Below, piece after piece: positions 1 through 8,729 of a stretch of DNA of 64,000 nucleotides. Under the pieces are notes generated by a model that was not told the origin of the DNA, made no database searches, and saw only the letters and a list, made by a program, of their open reading frames with translations. Source of the DNA: JAYEHL01 sp041653935. Lineage in GTDB: Bacteria; Chloroflexota; Dehalococcoidia; E44-bin15. The DNA lies in contig JBAZEO010000002.1 in assembly GCA_041653935.1 (NCBI GenBank), positions 186,001-250,000 on the forward strand, read 5' to 3'. How positions within the stretch are numbered: position 1 is the first letter of the stretch; the number at the start of each line of letters is the position of its first letter. The position numbers were made by a program, and so were the translations under genes.

Positions 1-762
1 ACAACATTCCTGCAAATGGTAGGGGCTAAGAACCTGCCGGGAACATTAAAGGAATCGACAGAGGGTTGGGTCTACGACAAGTGGAGCTTCTACACCCTGC
101 ACCTGGCAACCCAGGAGCAGCCGATATATAAGGCCGAGGAGCCGTGGGCCAGCGAGTCATTCATGACGATCTTTGGCTTCGAGAGCATGGATCAACTCTT
201 GGAGCACTTTAAGACCGTCATCGGCGGCAAGTTAAATACGAAGATCATGGGCGGTCATGCCACATGCGAGAGCTTCTGGGATCCACACTTGGTTCGCGCC
301 CCGTGGGGCGGCGAGGTTTCGTTCTTCCAGATGCATGCGCCGTATGACATCGACGGTAATAAAGCAAACTGGGATAAACGAGGCCCCGAAATCAAGGAAG
401 CCGTGCTGAAGAAGTGGCAGAAGGTTGCCCCTAACTTCACAAAGGACAAGATTATTAACTCACTTGCCGAGACGCCTGTTGACATCGAGATACGTTTCCC
501 CAACATGAAGCGCGGCGCGATCAAGCATGGAGACTATCGCCCGACACAGCTGGCTTCGATGCGACCTAACTTGGATTGTTCCAACCATCGCACGCCAATA
601 AAAGGCCTGTATGTTGGCGGCGTCTCCTCCTATCCCGGCGGTCTGGTTCTGGGAGGCTCCGGATACTTGGCAGCTAATAGAGTTGCCGAGGATCTTGGTG
701 CCAAGAAGTGGTGGAAACCAACTAAAGAGATGGAGAAATTCTACCAGACATATACGAAATAA
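1..762 (+). CDS. CrtI-like NAD(P)/FAD oxidoreductase, C-terminal part
   Basis: The reading frame is open from the first base of the window, so the N-terminus, including the FAD-binding glycine motif, lies outside. About 253 residues are visible. The C-terminal stretch (GLYVGG near codon 200, then a Gly-rich VLGGSGY segment leading into ANRVAEDLG) is the usual FAD-contacting end of phytoene-desaturase-like amine-oxidase-fold proteins. The gene at 45838-47307 belongs to the same broad superfamily but is not a close copy. It is followed by a strong hairpin terminator and a separately promoted transporter. The substrate cannot be told from sequence; carotenoid work is not implied, because anaerobes carry many CrtI-like proteins of unknown role. 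Confidence 0.75.
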   Translation, partial: TTFLQMVGAKNLPGTLKESTEGWVYDKWSFYTLHLATQEQPIYKAEEPWASESFMTIFGFESMDQLLEHFKTVIGGKLNTKIMGGHATCESFWDPHLVRAPWGGEVSFFQMHAPYDIDGNKANWDKRGPEIKEAVLKKWQKVAPNFTKDKIINSLAETPVDIEIRFPNMKRGAIKHGDYRPTQLASMRPNLDCSNHRTPIKGLYVGGVSSYPGGLVLGGSGYLAANRVAEDLGAKKWWKPTKEMEKFYQTYTK

Positions 763-787
763 AGAATAAATCCAGAGTTGTCCGTCC

Positions 788-826
788 AATATTAAGCCTG
801 CCTAACGGCAGGCTTAATATTTTAGC
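788..826 (+). terminator. Strong, possibly bidirectional terminator hairpin
   Basis: A perfect 15-bp stem (788-802 with 807-821, loop TAAC) is followed by TTTTA on the plus strand. It lies 26 bases after the stop of the flavoprotein gene and before the transporter promoter. Confidence 0.8.
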
Positions 827-849
827 CTTAGAAAATAACCGGTTCTTAG

Positions 850-858
850 TGCTATAAT
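850..858 (+). promoter_or_regulatory. Extended -10 promoter of the SemiSWEET gene
   Basis: TG-C-TATAAT, a consensus extended -10, lies 33 bases before the GTG start, just after the terminator. No good -35 box is visible at 17 bp, as is common for extended -10 promoters. Confidence 0.5.
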
Positions 859-891
859 TAGGCCACTTAAATAAGAAATATAGGAGCAATT

Positions 892-1140
892 GTGATCTGG
901 TTAGGTTATATCGCGGGGGCATTAACGACTTTCAGCTTCGTCCCACAAATCATTCGTGTATTAAAAACCAAGAGTGCCCACGACATAAGTTTGACATTCA
1001 ACGCAATGCTCTTTACGGGTATCCTTCTCTGGCTAGCATACGGTATACTTTCTAAAGATAAACCAATTATCATATGGAATGCTATAGCAGCTGTATTTAC
1101 CTGCACCCTTCTTTACGCGAAAATCAGATACGGAAGATAG
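892..1140 (+). CDS. SemiSWEET-type (PQ-loop) small sugar transporter
   Basis: An 82-residue membrane protein with three predicted hydrophobic segments (about residues 3-20, 37-54 and 60-77). The first ends in the PQ-loop signature FVPQIIRVLKTKSA. Length and layout match bacterial SemiSWEETs, which work as homodimers moving sugars by facilitated diffusion across the inner membrane. The GTG start is chosen because an AGGAG-like ribosome-binding site lies 6-10 bases upstream and the hydrophobic segment begins at once. It has its own extended -10 promoter. The next gene follows after 10 bases, so co-transcription with the epimerases is likely. The substrate is unknown; neighbouring nucleotide-sugar-type epimerases are only weak support for a sugar. 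Confidence 0.85.
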   Translation: MIWLGYIAGALTTFSFVPQIIRVLKTKSAHDISLTFNAMLFTGILLWLAYGILSKDKPIIIWNAIAAVFTCTLLYAKIRYGR

Positions 1141-1150
1141 GAGACTCTAA

Positions 1151-2119
1151 ATGAAAGTTTTAGTCACCGGCGCATTTGGTAATATCGGCAGCAACGCTGT
1201 GAAAAGCCTGCTGGAACAGCGTCAGAAGGTACGATGCTTCGACGTAAAAACAGAGGCAAATGAAGCAGCGGCGCAGAAATTCCAAGGGAAAATAGAAGTG
1301 TGCTGGGGAGACATTCGCAATGCCCAGGACGTAGCCGCCGCAGTAAAAGGGCAGGATGTCGTCGTTCATCTGGCAGCGATCATCCCTATCGACAGCGAGA
1401 TAAAGCCGGAGTGGGCTAAAGAAATCAACGTAGGCGGCACAAAGAACATCATCGACGAGATGAAAAAGCTCTCGCCGTCGCCTAAGATTATTTTTGCATC
1501 CTCCACAACCATCTTCGGTAACACGCAGGACAAAAAGCCGCCGGTTAAGGTAACCGACCCGATAAATCCATCGAGCAACTACACCAAACATAAGGCGGAA
1601 GGAGAGAAGATGGTACAGGAATCCGGCTTGACGTGGTGCATAATGCGCTTCGCCGCGGTCACATCGGTAGAATTCAAAGCAAATCCGATGGCTTTCTATA
1701 TTGCGCTGGACTCGCGCATGGAGTTCACCCATACCAAGGATGCAGGACTGGCTTTAGCCAACGCCGCAAAGTCGGACAAGGTATGGGGCAAGATACTACT
1801 CATCGGCGGCGGAGCCAGGAATCAGATCAGATACCGCGACTATATACACCGCTCAATGGAGGCAACCGGCATCGGTGCGTTCCCCGAGGAAGCCTTCGGC
1901 AATCTACCCGCCACCCCGGACTGGATCGACACCAGCGAGAGCCAGGCCCTTCTTAAATATCAGAAACATACCTTGGATGACTGGCTCAAGGACAGGATAG
2001 CCTCCCTGGGGCCGAAAAAAGCTGAGATCATAGCTCAGCGTGAGCAGATAAGGAAGGAATGGCTGGACCAATCGCCGTACTACAAAGCATTCCTCGAGAG
2101 TAAACAAAAAAAGGGGTGA
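1151..2119 (+). CDS. NAD(P)-dependent epimerase/dehydratase (extended SDR), copy 1
   Basis: A 322-residue extended short-chain dehydrogenase/reductase. The nucleotide-binding motif TGAFGNIGSN is at residues 6-15, DVVVHLAA follows near 69-76, a catalytic Ser sits in FASST near 116-120, and the Tyr-x3-Lys pair is Y144/K148 in NYTKHK. Enzymes of this type oxidise or epimerise nucleotide sugars or related hydroxyl substrates using tightly bound NAD. It is the first of three tandem paralogues sharing an almost identical plan, including conserved VWGKILLIGGG and DW-D-ESQ-LL-YQ segments. Start: ATG, 10 bases after the transporter. The natural substrate cannot be deduced. The C-terminus resembles none of the well-known sugar epimerases closely enough for a symbol. 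Confidence 0.85.
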   Translation: MKVLVTGAFGNIGSNAVKSLLEQRQKVRCFDVKTEANEAAAQKFQGKIEVCWGDIRNAQDVAAAVKGQDVVVHLAAIIPIDSEIKPEWAKEINVGGTKNIIDEMKKLSPSPKIIFASSTTIFGNTQDKKPPVKVTDPINPSSNYTKHKAEGEKMVQESGLTWCIMRFAAVTSVEFKANPMAFYIALDSRMEFTHTKDAGLALANAAKSDKVWGKILLIGGGARNQIRYRDYIHRSMEATGIGAFPEEAFGNLPATPDWIDTSESQALLKYQKHTLDDWLKDRIASLGPKKAEIIAQREQIRKEWLDQSPYYKAFLESKQKKG

Positions 2120-2123
2120 GATT

Positions 2124-3077
2124 ATGAAAGTACTGCTGACAGGCGCATTCGGCAACGTCGGATCAAACGCCCTGGAATCCCTTATTGAACAAGGACACCA
2201 GGTTACCTGTTTCGATATTAAAACAAAGGCGAATACCAAAGCGTCTAAGCGCTTCCAGGACAAGGTCAAAATCATCTGGGGCGACCTGAGGCATGCGGAC
2301 GACGTAAAAAACGCTGTTAAAGACCATGACGTGGTTGTTCACCTGGCATATATCATCCCCCCAGCAAGCGAGAAGAACCCCGACTGGGCTAAAGCGATCA
2401 ATGTCGGCGGTACACAGAACCTGGTGAACGCGCTAAAGTCGTTGCCCCAGCCGCCGAAGCTGATATTCTCTTCATCGATCAGCATCTACGGCCCGACTGC
2501 TGACAAAGAACCGCCGCGTCGTGCCAGCGACCCGGTCTGCCCCACCGATAACTATACCCATCACAAAGCGGAATGCGAGCGCATGGTACGCGAATCCGGA
2601 CTGAGCTGGTCAATACTCAGATTCGCCGCCGTGCCGCTTCTGGGACAGGTAGACCCGATGATGTTCGAAGTGCCGCTCAATACCCGTATCGAGTATGTAC
2701 ACCCGAAAGATGTCGGGCTGGCGGTAGCCAACGCTGCGGGATCGGACAAGGTATGGGGCAAGATATTGCTCATCGGCGGCGGTACTACTGGACAGTTCCG
2801 GTATAAAGAATACCTCACCGGTCTGATGGACGGTGCCGGCATCGGTATGCCGCCTGACGAAGCCTTCACCACCAAGCCCTTCTACACCGACTGGATGGAC
2901 ACAGAGGAAAGCCAGCGGCTGTTACAATACCAGCGGTATCCGTTTGAACAGTATGTAAAAGAAATGCCCTCGGCGCTCGGATACAAATATCACATGTCCA
3001 AGATGCTCAGGCCGCTTATCAGAAAGTTTGTACTGAGTAAATCTCCGTATTACAAGTCGAAGAAAGCAACTGTATAA
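2124..3077 (+). CDS. NAD(P)-dependent epimerase/dehydratase (extended SDR), copy 2
   Basis: A 317-residue paralogue of the preceding gene, starting four bases after its stop with an AGGGGTGAG-type ribosome-binding site. It has the same Rossmann motif (TGAFGNVGSN, residues 6-15), a Ser-rich FSSSISIYG strand near 115-123, and Y144/K148 in NYTHHK, so all catalytic positions are kept. Relative to copy 1 the C-terminus is rearranged and a little shorter, ending in a basic KSPYYKSKK tail that recurs in copies 1 and 3 as an xSPYxKA segment. The four-base spacing and shared strand imply one operon and coupled translation. It is likely a substrate-specialised duplicate or a hetero-oligomer partner. 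Confidence 0.85.
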   Translation: MKVLLTGAFGNVGSNALESLIEQGHQVTCFDIKTKANTKASKRFQDKVKIIWGDLRHADDVKNAVKDHDVVVHLAYIIPPASEKNPDWAKAINVGGTQNLVNALKSLPQPPKLIFSSSISIYGPTADKEPPRRASDPVCPTDNYTHHKAECERMVRESGLSWSILRFAAVPLLGQVDPMMFEVPLNTRIEYVHPKDVGLAVANAAGSDKVWGKILLIGGGTTGQFRYKEYLTGLMDGAGIGMPPDEAFTTKPFYTDWMDTEESQRLLQYQRYPFEQYVKEMPSALGYKYHMSKMLRPLIRKFVLSKSPYYKSKKATV

Positions 3078-3118
3078 TATCCATACGAACGTCGTCGAAA
3101 ACGGCAAGGGAGATAAAG

Positions 3119-4090
3119 ATGAGAGTACTGATCACCGGCGCATTGGGAAATCTCGGCGGCAACGCTACCAAGAGGTTGATGGAGCAGGGCCATCAGGTGA
3201 GATGCTTCGATATCAAGACCAAGGCCAACGAAAAAAGGGCCGCCAAGCTGCGCGACAAAGCAGAAGTTATATGGGGCGATATCAGAAAGCCCGATGATCT
3301 GGCCGCCGCGGTGAAAGATATCGACGTCGTCATACACCTCGCTTTCCTCCTTCCTCCGCTGACCGACACAAAACCGGAAATGGCCCGCGATATCAATGTG
3401 GGCGGGACGCAGAAACTTATCGAATCCATGAAAAAAGTCTCGCCGAAATCGAAGATAATATTTTCCTCTTCATTCACCGTATTCGGCAATACGCAGCACA
3501 TCGAACCTCCCAGAAAAGCCACCGACCCGGTGCAGGCAACCGATAACTACACGCAGCATAAGATCGAATGTGAGAAGCTCTGCGCCGAATCCGGCCTTGG
3601 CTGGTGCGTCATGCGCTTCGCCGTGGTGCCGCCGATATCGCTAGGCGGCGTGACACCCAAGATGTTCGCCTTCCCCTTCAAGACGCGTATAGAGTTCCTC
3701 GACCCCAGAGATGCGGGGCTGGCCCTGGCCAACGCAGCCGCATCTAACGACGTATGGGGCAAGACACTGCTCATAGGAGGCGGCAAGGAGAGTCAGATTA
3801 ATTACGGCTATTTTGTCGGCCACATGATGGAAACGATGGGCGTCGGCAAGCTGCCCGAGGAGGCCTTCGGAGCGGACGCCTCCTATACCGATTGGCTCGA
3901 CACAACGGAAAGCCAGAAGCTTTTAAACTATCAGCAACATTCTTTCGAGACGTTTGCGAAGGAACTGCCCAAGATGATGGGGCCGGTAAGGTTTGTAGTG
4001 CCCTTGGTGCGCCCGATTGCTATGTGGTATGTGCTGAGGCAATCGCCATATCTGAAGGCCAACAAAGCAGCTAAGAAAGCCAAATCTTAA
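3119..4090 (+). CDS. NAD(P)-dependent epimerase/dehydratase (extended SDR), copy 3
   Basis: A 323-residue third paralogue, with TGALGNLGGN at residues 6-15, FSSSFTVFG near 115-123 and Y144/K148 in NYTQHK. All active-site positions are present, so there is no sign of a pseudogene. GGGAGATAAAG precedes the ATG. The gene ends four bases inside the stop region of the convergent molybdopterin oxidoreductase, so the two transcripts overlap at their 3' ends. Three intact copies in a row suggest retention by selection, with differing substrates or assembly as a mixed oligomer, but nothing in sequence identifies the substrate. Confidence 0.85.
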   Translation: MRVLITGALGNLGGNATKRLMEQGHQVRCFDIKTKANEKRAAKLRDKAEVIWGDIRKPDDLAAAVKDIDVVIHLAFLLPPLTDTKPEMARDINVGGTQKLIESMKKVSPKSKIIFSSSFTVFGNTQHIEPPRKATDPVQATDNYTQHKIECEKLCAESGLGWCVMRFAVVPPISLGGVTPKMFAFPFKTRIEFLDPRDAGLALANAAASNDVWGKTLLIGGGKESQINYGYFVGHMMETMGVGKLPEEAFGADASYTDWLDTTESQKLLNYQQHSFETFAKELPKMMGPVRFVVPLVRPIAMWYVLRQSPYLKANKAAKKAKS

Positions 4091-6273
4091 GCTTTATACA
4101 CACGGCAGCGTTGCCCGCGGAAGATGAAATTGCCTGACACGGCGTCGCAGTAATGGGGATCGTCATCAAGTATTGCATTGACATTAGACCGCCATATGCT
4201 GTCGGCCGACTCATCCTCGGGATACCACCAGCCATGTTCCGCCTGAACGACATCCGGCGCGATGCCGTCGAAGTATCTGCACCTGAACGTGGCTCTGCCC
4301 AGCGACGTCTCGATCCACAGCCAGTCGCCGTCGGCGATGCCCAGTTCAGCGCCCTTCTGCGGATTAAGCTGCGCTATAGGCTCGGGGTCACGTTTGCGAA
4401 TTGAATTAATCTGGCGGCCCTGTGAATGATAGAAACGGCGGTTGCGCGCGCCGGCAAGCAGCGTTATAGGATATTTCTCATCAAGCTCCGCTTTGCCCAT
4501 CTTGCTGACCACCGGCTCGCGCCAGTAAGGAAGAGGATCGTACCCCATCTTTTCTAATATGGTGCTGTACAGCTCGAACTTGCCGGTGGGCGTGCCGAAG
4601 CCTTTTAACTCGTACTTGCGATCGCGGGGCACCGGATTGTCATAGCCCTTGGCAGACATCAACTGTTTGAACGTAACACCCATCGGCTCCAGGCGATAAT
4701 CGAAGAACTCCTCCAAGGTGCGCCAAGGCCAGTGCTGCGCCTGCCCCAATCGAATCCCCAAATCACGCCAGAAGTAGAACTCGGCCCTGCGCTCATACAG
4801 CGGCGGGACCGCCGCTTCACTACCCTGTAGGTAGAGCGTATAGTTGCCGCCCTGCAAGCTCTCCTTCTCAAAACAGGATGCGGCCGGTAGAACGTAATCA
4901 GCGATGCGACACGTAGGCGTCATGAAGGTGTCCATCTGAACATGCAGATCAAGCTTCATCAGAGCATCATATATCAGCCTGGCGTTGGGCATGGTCAACA
5001 GCTGGTTCTTGGCCAGGGTGATCATAGCCTTCACGGGATATGGCTTGCCGGTAATCATGGCGCGATAGACCATCGGGGCGTGAGCCAGACCGGTGACCCA
5101 CGGCGTCGAAAGCGGCTTCTCCCGCACCCGGTTGATATTTTCCTCAACCATATCGAACATCGGCCAGGAATACAGCTTGAAGCGCCCACCCCCCATCAGC
5201 TTGGCCTTCTGCTCCGGCGCAAGCATCACGCTCCGCTCCATCTCGGCGTCGAGCCGATATGCGGGATGCGGCTCCATCATCACATCACCACCCGGCACAT
5301 CGATATTGCCGGTTATCGCCGCCAGTATATATCGCGATTGCAGGACCGGGGTGCAGTTGGCCTGCTCCTCAAGGCCGTTGGTATGGAATATCTGGCTTGG
5401 CTTGACGGTGGCGTACATGCGCGCCGCCTCGCGTATCTTCTCGGCGGGAACGCCCGTTATCGACTGCGCCTTCTCAGGAGTGAAATCCTTCACTCTCTCA
5501 GCCACCTTATCAAAACCGTAGCACCATTTCTCGACGAACTCTCGATCGAAAAGCCCTTCCGAGATGATGACCTGTATCATGGCCATGAGCAGGGCCCCAT
5601 CGGTCCCGGGCTTTGGCTGGAGCCAGAGGTTGGCCTCCTCGGCGACAACGGTGCGCCTCGGGTCGATCACGATGAGCTTGAGCCAGACCTTCCTGGCATC
5701 ACGAATGACATTCCACAGCATGGGGCCGGCCTGATGCGGATTAGCTCCTATAAGCATCAGGCACTTGGTCTCCGGGCGCAGGGCGGGCATGTATATCATC
5801 CAGCCTGATAATAAATGGCTCAGCACCATGCCGATGCCGCAGCTGTGCGGGCCCAGAAAGTTAGGACTGCCGAACAGGTACTGAAAACGGGTGCGAAATT
5901 CCTCTTGTGTATTCTGCTCGCCGGACGACGTTATCGCCAGCGCCTCAGCCCCGTATTTCGCGCGAATCTTGCCCAGCTTATCGGCTATCTCGTCAAGCGC
6001 CTGGTCCCAGCTTACGCGCTCCCACTTCCCCTCGCCCCGTTTGCCGACGCGCTTCAAAGGATAGTTCAAACGATCGGGGTGATAGACGTACTCAGCGGCG
6101 GCGTTGGCGCGTGGGCATCCGCCGACAACATTGGCCCACATCCTGGCCATCATGGAGTCTTTCTTCACAGCGCTGCGGTCATACCCGATAAGCTGTCCGT
6201 CCTCCACTTTCACCTTGTAACGACAGTGGCTGGCGCAAAAGCCGCAGACGATCTTCTTTGTCTCCGTAACCAT
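4087..6273 (-). CDS. Molybdopterin-dependent oxidoreductase (DMSO-reductase family)
   Basis: A 728-residue catalytic subunit. The N-terminal iron-sulfur site is C10-x2-C13-x3-C17-x35-C53, which would hold a [4Fe-4S] cluster. A Cys at 145 in GPHSCGIG is at the position expected for the Mo/W ligand. Family motifs continue with LIGANPHQAGP, VIDPRRT and KPGTDGALLMAM (bis-MGD binding) and a C-terminal dinucleotide-binding domain (GARNRRFYHSQ, near 590-600). No Tat signal is visible, so it is probably cytoplasmic. No electron-transfer or membrane subunit gene is adjacent, unlike most respiratory members. A soluble role of the acetylene-hydratase or formate-dehydrogenase-like kind is possible, but the reaction cannot be assigned. 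Confidence 0.85.
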   Translation of the reverse strand: MVTETKKIVCGFCASHCRYKVKVEDGQLIGYDRSAVKKDSMMARMWANVVGGCPRANAAAEYVYHPDRLNYPLKRVGKRGEGKWERVSWDQALDEIADKLGKIRAKYGAEALAITSSGEQNTQEEFRTRFQYLFGSPNFLGPHSCGIGMVLSHLLSGWMIYMPALRPETKCLMLIGANPHQAGPMLWNVIRDARKVWLKLIVIDPRRTVVAEEANLWLQPKPGTDGALLMAMIQVIISEGLFDREFVEKWCYGFDKVAERVKDFTPEKAQSITGVPAEKIREAARMYATVKPSQIFHTNGLEEQANCTPVLQSRYILAAITGNIDVPGGDVMMEPHPAYRLDAEMERSVMLAPEQKAKLMGGGRFKLYSWPMFDMVEENINRVREKPLSTPWVTGLAHAPMVYRAMITGKPYPVKAMITLAKNQLLTMPNARLIYDALMKLDLHVQMDTFMTPTCRIADYVLPAASCFEKESLQGGNYTLYLQGSEAAVPPLYERRAEFYFWRDLGIRLGQAQHWPWRTLEEFFDYRLEPMGVTFKQLMSAKGYDNPVPRDRKYELKGFGTPTGKFELYSTILEKMGYDPLPYWREPVVSKMGKAELDEKYPITLLAGARNRRFYHSQGRQINSIRKRDPEPIAQLNPQKGAELGIADGDWLWIETSLGRATFRCRYFDGIAPDVVQAEHGWWYPEDESADSIWRSNVNAILDDDPHYCDAVSGNFIFRGQRCRVYKA

Positions 6274-6419
6274 CTCACTCCTCCGATTTATGCGAATGCC
6301 CTATGCCATCGTACATTCGCGCTGCTACCATTGCGAAACCATAAAGATGTGGCGGTTTTGATATCTTAAGCAACTATAGACTAGCACAAAGTCTTAATAG
6401 AAAACAGTAGAATCGATTG

Positions 6420-6428
6420 TGATATAAT
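6420..6428 (+). promoter_or_regulatory. Possible extended -10 promoter
   Basis: TG-A-TATAAT lies in the 268-base gap between the divergent oxidoreductase and the small membrane protein, 114 bases before the latter. No clear -35 box. Nothing else was recognised in this gap. Confidence 0.35.
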
Positions 6429-6541
6429 AGCAACTCCAACGTCGATTGATTAATAATTAACCATACCTAATGAGCCACCGGGAAACCGCAAATGATATAT
6501 AATATTTGCATAGTCAGTACAAAAGCCCGCGGAGGTCAGCA

Positions 6542-6772
6542 ATGTTGAAATGGATAACACTCATAACAGGTCTCATCATCCTGGCGCTGGGAATCGTGGT
6601 CTTACTTGAAGGCAGCCAGGAGATAGTCGGGATAGTGATAATATCCGTCTCAGCTCTTGTTATCTTAGTGGACATTGTTCTGCTACTGCTGAAAAAGAAG
6701 GCGAAACCTGAGAAGACCGCACCAGCAACACCGTCAACAACTGAACCAGACGAGGAACCGCCCGTATTCTAA
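6542..6772 (+). CDS. Small membrane protein with two hydrophobic helices
   Basis: A 76-residue protein. The ATG at 6542 is chosen over an upstream TTG because CGGAGG lies 8 bases ahead of it. Two hydrophobic stretches (about residues 4-22 and 29-50) are followed by a Lys-rich stop-transfer segment and a Thr/Pro/Glu-rich tail ending DEEPPVF. This pattern fits a small integral membrane protein with a disordered charged C-terminus. No family is recognised. It is separated by one base from the downstream ogt-like gene, so the two are probably co-transcribed, although no functional link is evident. Confidence 0.7.
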   Translation: MLKWITLITGLIILALGIVVLLEGSQEIVGIVIISVSALVILVDIVLLLLKKKAKPEKTAPATPSTTEPDEEPPVF

Positions 6773-6773
6773 A

Positions 6774-7301
6774 ATGGTCAAGCAAAGCCTGATTAAACAC
6801 GTAATAATCGATACAGCCCTCGGACAAATTCTCATCGTCGGTTCCGAAAAAGGCCTGCGCAAAATCTCGATCCACAAATCTCGAAATTCGGCTTCTGCAA
6901 GCATCGCACAACAGTTCCCTCAGTCGATAGAATCACCCGACGAATTCGGAGACCTGCCGCAGCGACTGGAACGATACGCACGCGGCGAACGAATCATTTT
7001 CAACGACACAATTGATTTCGACAACACCACACCATTCCAGCGAGCGGTATGGGAGGCAACACGCGCTATACCACACAGCGAAACTCGCAGCTACGAATGG
7101 ATAGCTCAACGCATCGGCAGACCCAAAGCGGCCCGCGCCGTTGGGCAGGCACTCAAAAGCAACCCTTTCCCTATCGTTGTGCCCTGCCACCGCGTCATCG
7201 GCAAAGACAGCAGCCTCACCGGCTTCAGCTGCGGCATTGATATTAAAAAACATCTGCTCGACCTGGAAGCTTCACCTCACGCGAAAAACAGGGCGCATTA
7301 A
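6774..7301 (+). CDS. ogt: Methylated-DNA--protein-cysteine S-methyltransferase
   Basis: A 175-residue O6-alkylguanine-DNA alkyltransferase, which repairs alkylated guanine by irreversible transfer of the alkyl group to its own cysteine. The acceptor is C138 in the diagnostic PCHRV motif. Upstream are the helix-turn-helix segment (YEWIAQRIGRPKAARAVG, about 107-124), containing the Arg finger region, and ALKSNP before the active site. The downstream GFSCG loop is close to the family's usual GYxxG. Length matches single-domain Ogt/MGMT proteins, with no Ada regulatory domain. The start is directly after the preceding stop, suggesting translational coupling. Confidence 0.93.
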   Translation: MVKQSLIKHVIIDTALGQILIVGSEKGLRKISIHKSRNSASASIAQQFPQSIESPDEFGDLPQRLERYARGERIIFNDTIDFDNTTPFQRAVWEATRAIPHSETRSYEWIAQRIGRPKAARAVGQALKSNPFPIVVPCHRVIGKDSSLTGFSCGIDIKKHLLDLEASPHAKNRAH

Positions 7302-7322
7302 ATACGAAGCAGAACTATGCCG

Positions 7323-7351
7323 TTGCATGGCATTTTACCTTGTGCTATACT
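7323..7351 (+). promoter_or_regulatory. Sigma70-type promoter of the Liv operon
   Basis: TTGCAT, a 17-bp spacer, then TATACT with an upstream TG (extended -10). It lies about 90 bases before the binding-protein start. Confidence 0.6.
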
Positions 7352-7442
7352 CTCTACCTGTGAGCGCAGAAAACCAGCGGCAAGTCAATGCGCTCTAGAG
7401 CAGGCTCAAGCCTGCGAATTTTATTCATAGGAGGAAGGCTAA

Positions 7443-8636
7443 ATGCGAAAGTACCTTAAGTTATCCTTATTCGTCCTCATGGCCGTAGCACTTGTTTCAA
7501 CGTTTGCTATCGGCTGCGGCGGCGGAACCGATGAGGAGAAAGAGGCCTACAAGATCGGCGCGCTGTTCTCCACCACAGGATCCCAGTCCAACCTGGGCGT
7601 CCCGGAAGAGAACACTGTTGAAATGTTAGTAGAAAAAATAAATGATGCCGGCGGTATCAATGGACATCCGCTGGAAGTGATCATTTATAACGATGAGACC
7701 GACTCAACCAAATGCGCCACACTGGCAAACACTCTAATAGAGCAGGATGAGGTTCTAGCCATAATGGGCTCAACCGGCACTGGAAACACGATGGCCATCC
7801 TAGATACAGTAACATCTGCGGAGATACCGCTGGTATCCTGCGCTGCAGGTTTAAGCATTATATCGCCAGTAGCGGAAAGATACTGGATATTCAAGACCCC
7901 GCAAACGGATAAGCAGGTAGTAACTGAAATTTACGTATATCTTCAGGAACTTGGTATCACCAAGGTCGCCATAATAACCTCAACCTCCGGATTCGGCCAA
8001 GGCGGCAAGACCTACCTGGAGTCCGAAGCGGCCGCGTACGGAATCACCCTTGTGGACAACCAGACCTTCGGCTCTGAAGACACAAGCATGATATCTCAGC
8101 TGACCCATATCAAAGGCACGGATGCAGAAGCAGTTGTCTGCTGGGAGACCGACAAAGGATCCGCGGTAGTAGCCAAAGATATGCAGACACTGCAGTTCGA
8201 GATACCGCTCTTCTGCAGCCATGGAATCGCCAACCAGGCATTCATCGATGCTGCGGGAGACGCCGCCAACGGCGTTATCTTCCCCGCCGGCAAGCTGCTG
8301 GTCGTCGACGAGGTTCCGGCAAGCGATCTGCAGAAGAACGTGCTTACAACCTACAGAGACGAGTATTTAGCTGCCTATCCCGGTGAAAGCGTCAGCACCT
8401 TCGGAGGACATGCTTACGACGCACTGTATATGATTGTTGAGGCGCTTGAGGATATGGATGAGGGCTTAAGCCTCACCGACTCAAGGTCTGCTATACGAGA
8501 CAACCTGGAGCAGATAACGAACTTCATCGGCATAAGCGGTATATTCACGATGTCACCGACCGACCACCTTGGCATGCAGCCGGGTTCACTGGCCCTTATA
8601 GAGATCGTCGATGGGACCTGGACTGTAGCCCAGTAA
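7443..8636 (+). CDS. livK: Branched-chain-amino-acid-type ABC transporter binding lipoprotein
   Basis: A 397-residue periplasmic-binding protein of the Leu/Ile/Val type-I fold. The signal peptide runs through ALVSTFAIGC with the lipidated cysteine at C25, so the protein is anchored to the outer face of the membrane. YKIGALFSTTGSQSNLG begins the mature fold, and an NDETDSTKCATLANTLIEQ segment follows near 80-98. It delivers ligand to the LivH/LivM permeases encoded next. Since the same operon block leads into indolepyruvate oxidoreductase and phenylacetate-CoA ligase, an aromatic amino acid or aryl acid is as likely a ligand as leucine. AGGAGGAAG precedes the ATG. A terminator separates it from livH. 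Confidence 0.9.
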   Translation: MRKYLKLSLFVLMAVALVSTFAIGCGGGTDEEKEAYKIGALFSTTGSQSNLGVPEENTVEMLVEKINDAGGINGHPLEVIIYNDETDSTKCATLANTLIEQDEVLAIMGSTGTGNTMAILDTVTSAEIPLVSCAAGLSIISPVAERYWIFKTPQTDKQVVTEIYVYLQELGITKVAIITSTSGFGQGGKTYLESEAAAYGITLVDNQTFGSEDTSMISQLTHIKGTDAEAVVCWETDKGSAVVAKDMQTLQFEIPLFCSHGIANQAFIDAAGDAANGVIFPAGKLLVVDEVPASDLQKNVLTTYRDEYLAAYPGESVSTFGGHAYDALYMIVEALEDMDEGLSLTDSRSAIRDNLEQITNFIGISGIFTMSPTDHLGMQPGSLALIEIVDGTWTVAQ

Positions 8637-8670
8637 AAATTGACTGTACGTTAGACTATTGCTATGATGA

Positions 8671-8702
8671 GGGGGGAAAGCTGAGCTTTCCCCCCTTTTT
8701 TT
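8671..8702 (+). terminator. Intrinsic terminator between binding protein and permease genes
   Basis: A perfect 10-bp stem (8671-8680 with 8686-8695) with loop CTGAG is followed by seven T residues. As no strong promoter is visible before livH, partial read-through would give more binding protein than membrane subunits. Confidence 0.9.
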
Positions 8703-8729
8703 AGCCACACGGCTTTGGGAATTTTTTGA

